A stretch of 18,575 bases of DNA from contig CAMKTM010000015.1 in NCBI GenBank assembly GCA_946415695.1, positions 1 through 18,575 on the forward strand. The letters are read 5' to 3'. The notes beneath the pieces were generated by a model that saw only the letters and a program-made list of their open reading frames with translations, ran no database searches and had not been told where the DNA came from. The stretch is from an uncultured Prevotellaceae bacterium. GTDB lineage: Bacteria; Bacteroidota; Bacteroidia; Bacteroidales; Bacteroidaceae. The position numbers and the translations under genes are program-made. The stretch's first letter is position 1. Every line of letters starts with the position of its first letter. Below are positions 12,986-18,575 of this stretch, piece after piece.

Positions 12986-15316
12986 ATGACACACCGCACA
13001 CCCTTCTCTCTGCTCTTTTCCCTGCTCCTCCTGTCTGTCCATGCCGAGCAAGTTCGCATCTACACTACGACTGCCGACGGCAAGAAACAGCTTGAATATA
13101 CCACGGCGCAAAGCATGCGAACCAAGACTTCGCGGCACATCACCCTCCAGCCCGCCACTGCTTATCAGGAGATGGACGGCTTCGGCTATGCCATTACCTA
13201 TAGCGCCTGCTACAACCTCTTGAAGATGGCTCCTGCAGACCGGAAAGCCTTCCTGACGCGAACCTATTCCCGTACGGACGGCTATGGCGTCAGCTATGCC
13301 CGCATCAGCATTGGCTGTTCCGACTTCTCAAGTACCGAGTATTCGCTTTGCGACACCAAAGGGCTCGAGAACTTCCGCCTGCATTCCGACGAGACGAATT
13401 ACGTTATCCCCATCCTCAAGGAGATACTCGCCATCAATCCCGACCTGAAGATTATGGCGGCGCCCTGGACCTGTCCCAAGTGGATGAAGTTCAAGAGCCT
13501 GACGAATAGGGTAGGCTATGACTCGTGGACGAGCGGCTCGCTCAACCCCGATTACTATGAGGATTATGCCCAATACTTTGTCCGCTTCGTCCAAGCCTTT
13601 GCAGCAGAGGGCATCCCCATTTATGCCGTCACGCCACAGAACGAGCCGCTCAACAAGGGCAACTGCGCCAGCCTCTACATGCCGTGGCAGGAAGAAGCAG
13701 CCTTCGTGAACAGGCTTGCCCCGGCCTTCGCACATGCCGGCATCACTACGAAGATATATTGCTTCGACCATAACTACAATTACGACAACATCTCCGACCA
13801 GCAGGACTATCCCATCAAGTTCTACGAAGCGCTCGACCCCAATATGGACGGACGCGAACTTGTGGTGGGCTCTGCCTGGCACGACTACGGCGGCAGCGTC
13901 ACGGAACTTGATGACATCAACCAGAAAGCACCCGACAAGGAGATAATCTTCACAGAGACCAGCATCGGCACATGGAACGACGGCCGCAACCTCGCATCCC
14001 GCCTGCTGACCGACATGAAGAACCTGGTCTATAATACCGTCACGCGCCGAAGCAAAGCCGTGATGGTCTGGAACTTCATGCTCGACCTCAATCGCGGTCC
14101 TAACCTCGACGGCGGTTGCCAGACCTGCTTCGGTGCCGTAGATATTGACCAGAACGACTACCACACACTTTCCTACAATTCCCATTACTACGTGATGGCA
14201 CACGCCAGCCTCGCCGCCAAGCCCGGCGCCCGACGCATCGGTGCAAGCCTGGCAAATGGCACTTCCGACGTCAGCTACGTGGCTTTCCAGAATCCCGACG
14301 GAAGCTATGGAGCAATCGTCTTCAACGAAGGCAGCTCAAGCATGCAGATGTCGATGGCAGCTGCGGCAAACGCAGTGGCCCGTTTCACATTGCCAGCCAA
14401 GAGCATTGCAACCGTTGTGCTTGGCGGAGAAGAGGAACAAGCCGTGCAACTCGGCCCAAACACCATCCCTTCCACAAAGCAGTTGGGCTGCTACAAAGCG
14501 ACCGTCGAGGCGAAACAATTAGACAACCTCACGCAAAACTTCATAGACCACCCGGAAGTCTGGCATATCGCGCCAGACTTTTTTTGGTATGATGCCTCGG
14601 ACGGGACACTTACCTTCCTGCCCATCGACGGCCGGTACGAAGTGGAGATAGACAAAGTGGCCCGAACCTTGCTTTGCGCTCCCTCAAACGTGGAAGGCCA
14701 ATGGCCAATGACCATTTACATCTGCGGGCCGGCAAAGAGCATAGGACGCACCTTCTTCTATCCGAGCGCAGCAACACTTGCCGAGAACGCCATCGCCATG
14801 GCCCAGACAGAGCCCGGCCTCTATCAGTACACCTTCGTCGCCGGCAAGCAGTTGAACGACGATGCCATCGACTTTGCCTTCTACCTGAAAGCAGACCTCT
14901 CGGAAATGTTTTCGGCCAAGACCTCCGCCGACCGCTATCTTGTCTATGACTCATCCCTGGGCAGCAACTGGTTTGCCATAGGCAGAGGCACTTCGGGCCA
15001 TGCCGACGGACACATTTACAAACGGGCATCATACCGCCACCTCGAGGAAGGCAGCCTCTGGACTGTCGTCGTCGACATACGCCAAGGCCTTCAAGACGGA
15101 ACAGTCTATATCAAGGAAGCCGAAGAACCCACCAGCCTCGCGCCATACTTTTCTGAAGCGGAAGATGAAATCGAAAATCGTAAATCCTCAAACCGAAAAT
15201 GGTTTGACCTTCAGGGCCGCCAAGTGGTAAATGGCAAACCGTTAAACAGCAAACTGTCGAAAGGCGTCTATGTCGTAGATGGGAAAAAAGTCCTCGTTAC
15301 CCAGAACGAGAGATAA
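12986..15316 (+). CDS. Secreted glycoside hydrolase family 30 enzyme
   Basis: 776 residues. A Sec signal peptide (MTHRTPFSLLFSLLLLSVHA) leads into a GH30 catalytic region (about 45-480). It shows the family's opening QEMDGFGYAIT, the acid/base glutamate in TPQNEP (E220) and the nucleophile in IFTETSIG (E324), plus APWTCPKWMK and MVWNFMLD. GH30 includes glucosylceramidases, beta-1,6-glucanases and xylanases; specificity is not decided here. Residues about 485-730 form extra beta-rich domains I do not assign. The end, WFDLQGRQV...LSKGVYVVDGKKVLV, matches the tail type of the M60 protease and suggests the same export or anchoring route. The start is 2 nt after the lipoprotein stop, so both are one operon. 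The linker before the tail (EDEIENRKSSNRK) is low-complexity at the DNA level. Confidence 0.92.
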   Translation: MTHRTPFSLLFSLLLLSVHAEQVRIYTTTADGKKQLEYTTAQSMRTKTSRHITLQPATAYQEMDGFGYAITYSACYNLLKMAPADRKAFLTRTYSRTDGYGVSYARISIGCSDFSSTEYSLCDTKGLENFRLHSDETNYVIPILKEILAINPDLKIMAAPWTCPKWMKFKSLTNRVGYDSWTSGSLNPDYYEDYAQYFVRFVQAFAAEGIPIYAVTPQNEPLNKGNCASLYMPWQEEAAFVNRLAPAFAHAGITTKIYCFDHNYNYDNISDQQDYPIKFYEALDPNMDGRELVVGSAWHDYGGSVTELDDINQKAPDKEIIFTETSIGTWNDGRNLASRLLTDMKNLVYNTVTRRSKAVMVWNFMLDLNRGPNLDGGCQTCFGAVDIDQNDYHTLSYNSHYYVMAHASLAAKPGARRIGASLANGTSDVSYVAFQNPDGSYGAIVFNEGSSSMQMSMAAAANAVARFTLPAKSIATVVLGGEEEQAVQLGPNTIPSTKQLGCYKATVEAKQLDNLTQNFIDHPEVWHIAPDFFWYDASDGTLTFLPIDGRYEVEIDKVARTLLCAPSNVEGQWPMTIYICGPAKSIGRTFFYPSAATLAENAIAMAQTEPGLYQYTFVAGKQLNDDAIDFAFYLKADLSEMFSAKTSADRYLVYDSSLGSNWFAIGRGTSGHADGHIYKRASYRHLEEGSLWTVVVDIRQGLQDGTVYIKEAEEPTSLAPYFSEAEDEIENRKSSNRKWFDLQGRQVVNGKPLNSKLSKGVYVVDGKKVLVTQNER

Positions 15317-15584
15317 GAATTCCCCCCGAAGCCCGTACCACAGGTCTCTGGCAACAGATGTCAGGAGAATAGCGCATGTAGATGTTTGCAGCATCGTGAC
15401 GCATCTATTGCTTGTACATGTACGTGCAATTGCTTTTACATGTACAAGCAATTGCTTCTACATGTAAAAGCAATCAACACCCCTTGCGAAGCTTCCCACA
15501 CCACAGCATTCTTTCCGCACCTTTCCTCTGAAGAAAAATAGACATATGCGGTTTTTGTTTTTTTATCTTTCTTCCCGTATTTCT
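15317..15584. other. Intergenic region after the GH30 gene
   Basis: No gene is seen. The region contains palindrome array 3 (15408-15473) with a degenerate extra unit before it, and ATTCCCCCCGAA (15319-15330), which recurs inverted near array 1. No clear intrinsic terminator for the GH30 transcript is present unless the array itself serves, since its units can fold. Confidence 0.55.
15408..15473. repeat. Palindrome array 3: three abutting 22-bp units
   Basis: Units at 15408-15429, 15430-15451 and 15452-15473. Unit 2 is identical to the third units of arrays 1 and 2. Unit 1 joins TTGCTTGTACA to TGTACGTGCAA; unit 3 joins TTGCTTCTACA to TGTAAAAGCAA. The left half of unit 1 is the exact complement of the right half of unit 2, and the left half of unit 2 of the right half of unit 3. 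A degenerate 22-nt unit (15386-15407, starting TTGC with centre TCGTGA as in array 2 unit 1) abuts the array. Confidence 0.95.
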
Positions 15585-15611
15585 TCGGAAATCATTCCTT
15601 TTCAAGGAAAA
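15585..15611. repeat. Left copy of the 27-bp direct repeat flanking the R-M cassette
   Basis: This copy matches 18266-18292 at 26 of 27 positions in the same orientation. Its core is the dyad TTCCTTTTCAAGGAA (15595-15609; 6-bp arms, 3-nt centre). It lies 38 nt upstream of the -7 box at 15648, so it could also be an operator. Confidence 0.85.
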
Positions 15612-15647
15612 TCTGGTGTAAAGCATGGTTTTCTCCTTTATTTTTTG

Positions 15648-15655
15648 TACTTTTG
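15648..15655 (+). promoter_or_regulatory. -7 box before the 58-residue ORF
   Basis: TACTTTTG fits TAnnTTTG and places transcription start near 15662, 18 nt before the ATG at 15680. No good -33 box is present, which would suit an activator-dependent promoter. Confidence 0.5.
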
Positions 15656-15679
15656 TGCCCGAAATAGAGAATCAGTACT

Positions 15680-15856
15680 ATGAACGCAACTGCAACAAGA
15701 AGAAAGCGTACTCGCGAGGAAGTCCTTGCTTGGCTCGATGCAGCCCGACAGCGCAAGGAAGCTTTCCAAAAAGAAACGAACGAATGGTGGCAGGCACGGC
15801 AACGTGGACTGAATGAAGCAGCTGAATCCTGTTACTATGATTTGGAAAGGGTGTAG
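15680..15856 (+). CDS. Small hypothetical protein (58 aa), first ORF of the R-M cassette
   Basis: The ATG at 15680 opens a 58-codon frame: MNATATRRKRTREEVLAWLD, then a strongly charged helical stretch (AARQRKEAFQKETNEWWQARQ) and a C-terminus ending CYYDLERV. It is predicted to be a single long, amphipathic basic helix. No helix-turn-helix of the restriction controller (C protein) type is seen. I do not recognise the family. A -7 box 25 nt upstream and a terminator-like inverted repeat after it (15948-16000) support expression as its own short transcript. Its position immediately before the restriction gene hints at a cassette role, but it could equally be a host gene or remnant. Confidence 0.5.
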   Translation: MNATATRRKRTREEVLAWLDAARQRKEAFQKETNEWWQARQRGLNEAAESCYYDLERV

Positions 15857-15859
15857 TCT

Positions 15860-15973
15860 ATGTTAAAGTTTAACTCCTGGCAACCGCGCAAATTCTCGTC
15901 TATGCAGGCAACATTTTGGCGTGAAGATTTACATCAAAGACCTAATCAAACGAGCAAACAAATAAAAGCGTGA
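15860..15973 (+). CDS. Possible 37-residue ORF
   Basis: This ATG lies 3 nt after the stop of the 58-residue ORF and opens 37 codons (MLKFNSWQPRKFSSMQATFW, ending SKQIKA). The close spacing would allow coupled translation, but there is no recognisable domain. The end overlaps the left arm of the inverted repeat at 15948-15959. It could be the decayed remainder of a longer gene. Listed with low certainty. Confidence 0.2.
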   Translation: MLKFNSWQPRKFSSMQATFWREDLHQRPNQTSKQIKA

Positions 15974-16000
15974 AAATGCTTTGAAGTTTGCTCGTTTTTT
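15948..16000 (+). terminator. Inverted repeat/terminator overlapping the restriction gene promoter
   Basis: AAACGAGCAAAC (15948-15959) is exactly complementary to GTTTGCTCGTTT (15986-15997), and three more T residues follow, as in an intrinsic terminator. An inner stem AAAGC/GCTTT is also possible. The right arm lies between the -33 and -7 boxes of the next promoter, so the same sequence could serve as an operator. Confidence 0.65.
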
Positions 16001-16010
16001 CGTATCTTTG
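15980..16010 (+). promoter_or_regulatory. Promoter of the restriction-modification genes
   Basis: TTTG (15980-15983), exactly 19 nt, then TATCTTTG (16003-16010): a consensus Bacteroidetes promoter. Predicted start near 16017 leaves about 34 nt to the ATG at 16051 and rules out the in-frame TTG at 15988 as start codon. Confidence 0.75.
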
Positions 16011-16050
16011 CAGAAAAATTAGAGAAGCAACTTATATAGATTTCACGCCT

Positions 16051-16917
16051 ATGAAATCATTTGCAGACTATAAGAAAGATGCACCTAACTGGATTACAAT
16101 GGCAAGCGGTGAGTTCTATCCTGACATTCTTTTGGATGCATGTGAACTCTACAAGCCTGTTCTTGTTCTTTTCGACCAGTTGTTAAAATCGTCGGAATCA
16201 TCAGCGAGGCTCTTGCAACAGATTACGGAAGTGAAGCAAGTTTGGATGAAGGTGCAACTCTATCGTGTATTTAGAAAATATGTATCGCCCCAAACACCTG
16301 TTGAGATGCTGAAGAAGAAATCAATGATTCCCATGGTCTGCGCGCAGTACGGGAAAAACTTCCGAACTATCGATCGTGTACAGGCTGCATTCAATAGTCG
16401 TCCGATTCCTGATGAGGCACTTTGCGCAGTGTTGTGGGAGTATAAGGATAGGGGACAGAAAGGCTACGATTTAACAGAGCGTTTTTTTACGATGTTTCAA
16501 TCCGCTATGCCAAGTCTCACCATAGAAGGCCCGATAAGGGCAGGCGCAGATGTACAAATGAAAAGTGTATTTGATGACTATCCAAATCCGACTCGTCCTG
16601 TTGACTTCGTTATCCGAGACAAGAAGGACAATGTACTTGCCATTGGGCTTGCCCGCTATGATGGCGACCGAGGTGGTGCACAAGAGGACGACCGAACAGG
16701 GGGATATTCTAATTGTGCAAAAGAGATATTGGCGTACACAAAGAAACATCATCTCTCAACCAAAGTGATTTTTGTTAACGATGGCCCCGGCCTTTTGCTC
16801 GGTTCCATGTGGAATGACTATTCAAACATTGAACGGATAGACCCCGAGAAAGTAATGGTGCTCACCCTTCGCATGTTGGGCGAACGATTGACTTTCAAAT
16901 GGCTCACAAAGAAATAA
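16051..16917 (+). CDS. Probable type II restriction endonuclease
   Basis: 288 residues, no signal peptide or membrane segment, followed after 6 nt by a DNA methyltransferase gene, the classic arrangement of a type II R-M pair. The N-terminal two thirds is helical. The C-terminal part holds a strand-rich core, RPVDFVIRDKKDNVLAIGLARYDGDRGGAQEDDR (D185 to R215), then KVIFVNDGPGLLLGSMWNDY (about 238-257). This resembles the 'D ... strand ... (S/D)RGG' core of several PD-(D/E)xK-type restriction enzymes. However, the usual E-x-K is not evident; G-L-A-R stands where it would be expected. Restriction function is therefore inferred from context plus this core. The start at 16051 was chosen from the promoter. 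Base composition is lower in GC than the M60-GH30 region, consistent with lateral acquisition. Confidence 0.65.
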   Translation: MKSFADYKKDAPNWITMASGEFYPDILLDACELYKPVLVLFDQLLKSSESSARLLQQITEVKQVWMKVQLYRVFRKYVSPQTPVEMLKKKSMIPMVCAQYGKNFRTIDRVQAAFNSRPIPDEALCAVLWEYKDRGQKGYDLTERFFTMFQSAMPSLTIEGPIRAGADVQMKSVFDDYPNPTRPVDFVIRDKKDNVLAIGLARYDGDRGGAQEDDRTGGYSNCAKEILAYTKKHHLSTKVIFVNDGPGLLLGSMWNDYSNIERIDPEKVMVLTLRMLGERLTFKWLTKK

Positions 16918-16923
16918 TATGTC

Positions 16924-18135
16924 ATGGCAGTAGGTATAGTTCCTCTTCGTCGGGAAGAGCAGCACCTGAATCTTGTCCCGAAATCAGACATCCGTTTCCG
17001 TCAGACGAATAGCTATGATGGAAATGCCATTAAACGTCTCTATCATGCAGATAATATTGACGTTCTGAATGCTTTAACTTTTGATGCGGATGTGTGTGGC
17101 AAGGTGATACTTATATATATAGACCCTCCATACAATACAGGCGGTGCATTTGAGACACGCGACTTCAAACATGCCTATAACGACTGCTTTACGATTCAGA
17201 ATTATCTTTCGTTTATGCGGGAAAGGCTTGAACTGATGCATCGTTTACTTTCTGACGAAGGCTCTATATATGTTCATCTTGACAGTAACATGGTATTCCA
17301 TATCAAGTTGATGATGGATGAAATCTTTGGTATGGCAAACTTCAAGGGAATGATAACACGCAAGAAGTGCAAGTCGAAAAACTTTACCCGCAAGACTTAT
17401 GGCAACATTTCCGATTACATCCTCTTTTACAGCAAAACCGACAATCCTATATGGAATCGCCCTTACGAAGAATGGAGCGATGAGAAAGTGTTGAAAGAGT
17501 ACCCATATATTGAGGAGCAGACACACCGACGTTACAAGAAAGTGCCTATTCATGCCCCCGGAATTCGTAAGGGAGCAACAGGAGAAGTATGGCGCGGTAT
17601 GATGCCCCCAGAAGGGAAGCACTGGCAGTTCACTCCTGACAAACTCGACGAAATGGATGCCAAAGGAGAGATATACTGGTCTGCCAATGGCAATCCGCGC
17701 CGCAAAGTCTATTATGACAGAAGCAACGGAGTGCCTGTACAGGATATTTGGTTAGATTATCTTGACGTAAACAATCAAAATACATTGATTACAGGTTATC
17801 CAACCGAAAAGAACCTTGATATGCTGAAGCGTATTATTGAGACATCGTCCCGTCCTGGTGATTTGGTGTTAGATTGCTTCGCAGGCTCTGGGACGACGCT
17901 TGTTGCTGCCGAGGAACTTGGCCGTCAGTGGATAGGTGTGGATATCGGCGACGAGGCTGTTTTGGCAATTAAGAAGCGATTCAAAAACGGCAGCAAGCCA
18001 TTGGGAGACTATGTAAAAAAGAAAGCCAAACAGCAAATACAACTTGACCTTTTTGAAGAGGAAAAATTAGGAGAAGATAATACCTGTTTGGGATTTGTTT
18101 CGACTTGTTTCGACTTTTACGAAGAAGTATTTTAA
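16924..18135 (+). CDS. Type II DNA methyltransferase (beta class, probably N6-adenine)
   Basis: 403 residues. The catalytic motif IV, IDPPYNTG (DPPY at 67-70), lies N-terminal to the AdoMet-binding motif I, DCFAGSGTT (F319-G323). That order (IV, then target-recognition region, then X and I) defines the beta class. DPPY rather than SPPY favours adenine-N6 methylation. Other family motifs visible are RLYHADNIDVL near the N-terminus, the DYILFYSKT segment, and YPTEKNLDMLKRIIETSSRPGDLVLD before motif I. The recognition domain is residues about 130-270; its target is not deducible. It should protect host DNA from the endonuclease encoded 6 nt upstream and is probably co-transcribed from the promoter at 15980-16010. 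The last codons overlap a 10-bp tandem duplication (18097-18116), so the C-terminal tail may differ from relatives. Confidence 0.93.
   Translation: MAVGIVPLRREEQHLNLVPKSDIRFRQTNSYDGNAIKRLYHADNIDVLNALTFDADVCGKVILIYIDPPYNTGGAFETRDFKHAYNDCFTIQNYLSFMRERLELMHRLLSDEGSIYVHLDSNMVFHIKLMMDEIFGMANFKGMITRKKCKSKNFTRKTYGNISDYILFYSKTDNPIWNRPYEEWSDEKVLKEYPYIEEQTHRRYKKVPIHAPGIRKGATGEVWRGMMPPEGKHWQFTPDKLDEMDAKGEIYWSANGNPRRKVYYDRSNGVPVQDIWLDYLDVNNQNTLITGYPTEKNLDMLKRIIETSSRPGDLVLDCFAGSGTTLVAAEELGRQWIGVDIGDEAVLAIKKRFKNGSKPLGDYVKKKAKQQIQLDLFEEEKLGEDNTCLGFVSTCFDFYEEVF
18097..18116. repeat. 10-bp tandem duplication in the methyltransferase 3' end
   Basis: GTTTCGACTT occurs twice back to back (18097-18106 and 18107-18116), within the last codons of the methyltransferase. 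Since 10 is not a multiple of 3, gain or loss of one copy changes the C-terminal reading frame. Confidence 0.8.
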
Positions 18136-18377
18136 GGTGTCATCCTTTTCTCATTGTCTTTGTATTGTATTCAAACCAGCAAGTCATTATGACACACAAT
18201 AAGGGGCGACAGCAATGCCACCTTTTTTAGCAACAAAAGCAACAAGCAATTTCAAGAGGAAATCATCGGAAAACATTCCTTTTCAAGGAAAAACTTGTGG
18301 AATATTCGTTTTTTTGTACCTCTGACTACGTCGAAAATACTCTCGCTCGGAAATAAAAAGAAAAACTTTTGTTTTCC
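18136..18377. other. Intergenic region between the methyltransferase and nqrA
   Basis: No gene is seen. The region contains GTGTCAT/ATGACAC arms (18137-18143 and 18189-18195), which may fold loosely, and CACCTTTTTT (18219-18228). It also holds the right 27-bp repeat (18266-18292), followed 24 nt later by TACCTCTG (18317-18324), a degraded -7-like box with no ORF behind it. No convincing intrinsic terminator was found. Confidence 0.5.
18266..18292. repeat. Right copy of the 27-bp direct repeat flanking the R-M cassette
   Basis: Same orientation and 26/27 identity with 15585-15611, including the TTCCTTTTCAAGGAA dyad (18276-18290). Together the copies bracket about 2.65 kb holding the small ORFs and both R-M genes. 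Confidence 0.85.
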
Positions 18378-18409
18378 TTTTGTATTTCGCTCACTTATTC
18401 GTATCTTTG
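18378..18409 (+). promoter_or_regulatory. Promoter of nqrA
   Basis: TTTTG (18378-18382), exactly 19 nt, then TATCTTTG (18402-18409). Transcription should start near 18416, about 31 nt before the ATG. The AT-rich stretch upstream with two TCGCTC words (around 18343 and 18387) resembles a promoter-flanking sequence I recall from other Prevotella-type genomes. Confidence 0.75.
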
Positions 18410-18446
18410 CACCCGCGAAAATAAACAATTTTTATTAATCCCAGAT

Positions 18447-18575
18447 ATGGCAAAAGTAATTAAGTTACGCAAAGGCCTCGACATCAACCTCAAAGGCAAA
18501 GCCACGAAGGAGACAGCCAGCGTGAAGTGTCCGGGCGAGTATGCACTCGTGCCCGATGACTTCCATGGCGTGAAA
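18447..18575 (+). CDS. nqrA: Na+-translocating NADH:quinone reductase subunit A, N-terminal part
   Basis: 43 codons before the window ends: MAKVIKLRKGLDINLKGKAT, then CPGEYALVPDDFHGVK. The IKLRKGLDI(N)L...G start and the EYALVPDDF segment are characteristic of Bacteroidales NqrA. NqrA is a cytoplasm-facing subunit of the Na+-pumping NADH:quinone oxidoreductase (Na+-NQR), which couples NADH oxidation to Na+ export and is usually encoded as nqrABCDEF. The remaining genes would lie to the right of the window. The ATG is set by a consensus promoter about 38 nt upstream. As a conserved housekeeping gene, it marks the right edge of the accessory R-M cassette. Confidence 0.9.
   Translation, partial: MAKVIKLRKGLDINLKGKATKETASVKCPGEYALVPDDFHGVK

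Noticed and set aside
3313..15473. Palindrome arrays as CRISPR arrays
   Set aside because: Units are contiguous 22-mers with no unique spacers, there are only three per array, and no cas genes are present.
15988..16050. TTG at 15988 as start of the endonuclease
   Set aside because: It lies upstream of the -7 box at 16003-16010, so it would not be in the transcript; the ATG at 16051 fits the predicted start site.
15585..18292. 27-bp repeats as transposon ends
   Set aside because: The copies are direct, not inverted, no transposase or integrase is encoded between them, and no target duplication is visible.

Overview
The window looks like chromosomal DNA of a Bacteroidales bacterium, most likely a Prevotella-type member (inference). 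Six or more upstream regions carry the Bacteroidetes promoter pattern (TTTG/TTG, about 19-20 nt, then TAnnTTTG). The proteins fit too: an NqrA start, a short C-terminal 'LxG..V..KG.Y...GrKV.V' sorting-type tail on two secreted proteins, a DUF6057-like membrane protein and a Bacteroidales-type PD40 lipoprotein. No rRNA, tRNA, transposase or CRISPR array is visible.

Layout. 1-1530 (minus strand): a Gfo/Idh/MocA oxidoreductase, then tatA, then the first 16 codons of a protein with a twin-arginine signal peptide. 1577-3168 (minus): an exported TPR-type protein with its own promoter and terminator. 3313-3378: the first of three 22-bp palindrome arrays. 3556-4582 (plus): a Na+/Ca2+ exchanger-family membrane protein. 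4661-8979 (plus): a very large secreted M60 (enhancin-like) metalloprotease followed by a 17-bp hairpin. 9017-9082: second palindrome array. 9376-15316 (plus): a possible operon of a DUF6057-like membrane protein, a PD40 beta-propeller lipoprotein with one CxxCH haem-type motif, and a secreted GH30 glycosidase. 15408-15473: third palindrome array. 15585-18292: a lower-GC cassette with a small ORF, a probable type II restriction endonuclease and its beta-class DNA methyltransferase, bracketed by a nearly identical 27-bp direct repeat. 18378-18575: promoter and start of nqrA.

Working together: the M60 protease and GH30 enzyme suggest breakdown of host or plant glycoconjugates at the cell surface, and tatA with an adjacent Tat substrate suggests local linkage of export machinery and cargo. 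The restriction-modification pair is an accessory defence module, and its promoter is embedded in a terminator-like inverted repeat. The most unusual structure is the family of three intergenic arrays. Each has exactly three abutting 22-bp palindromic units built from interchangeable 11-nt half-sites, and they lie about 6 kb apart at transcription-unit boundaries. A second pattern is that three genes are followed directly by short tandem runs of 7- or 8-nt units.
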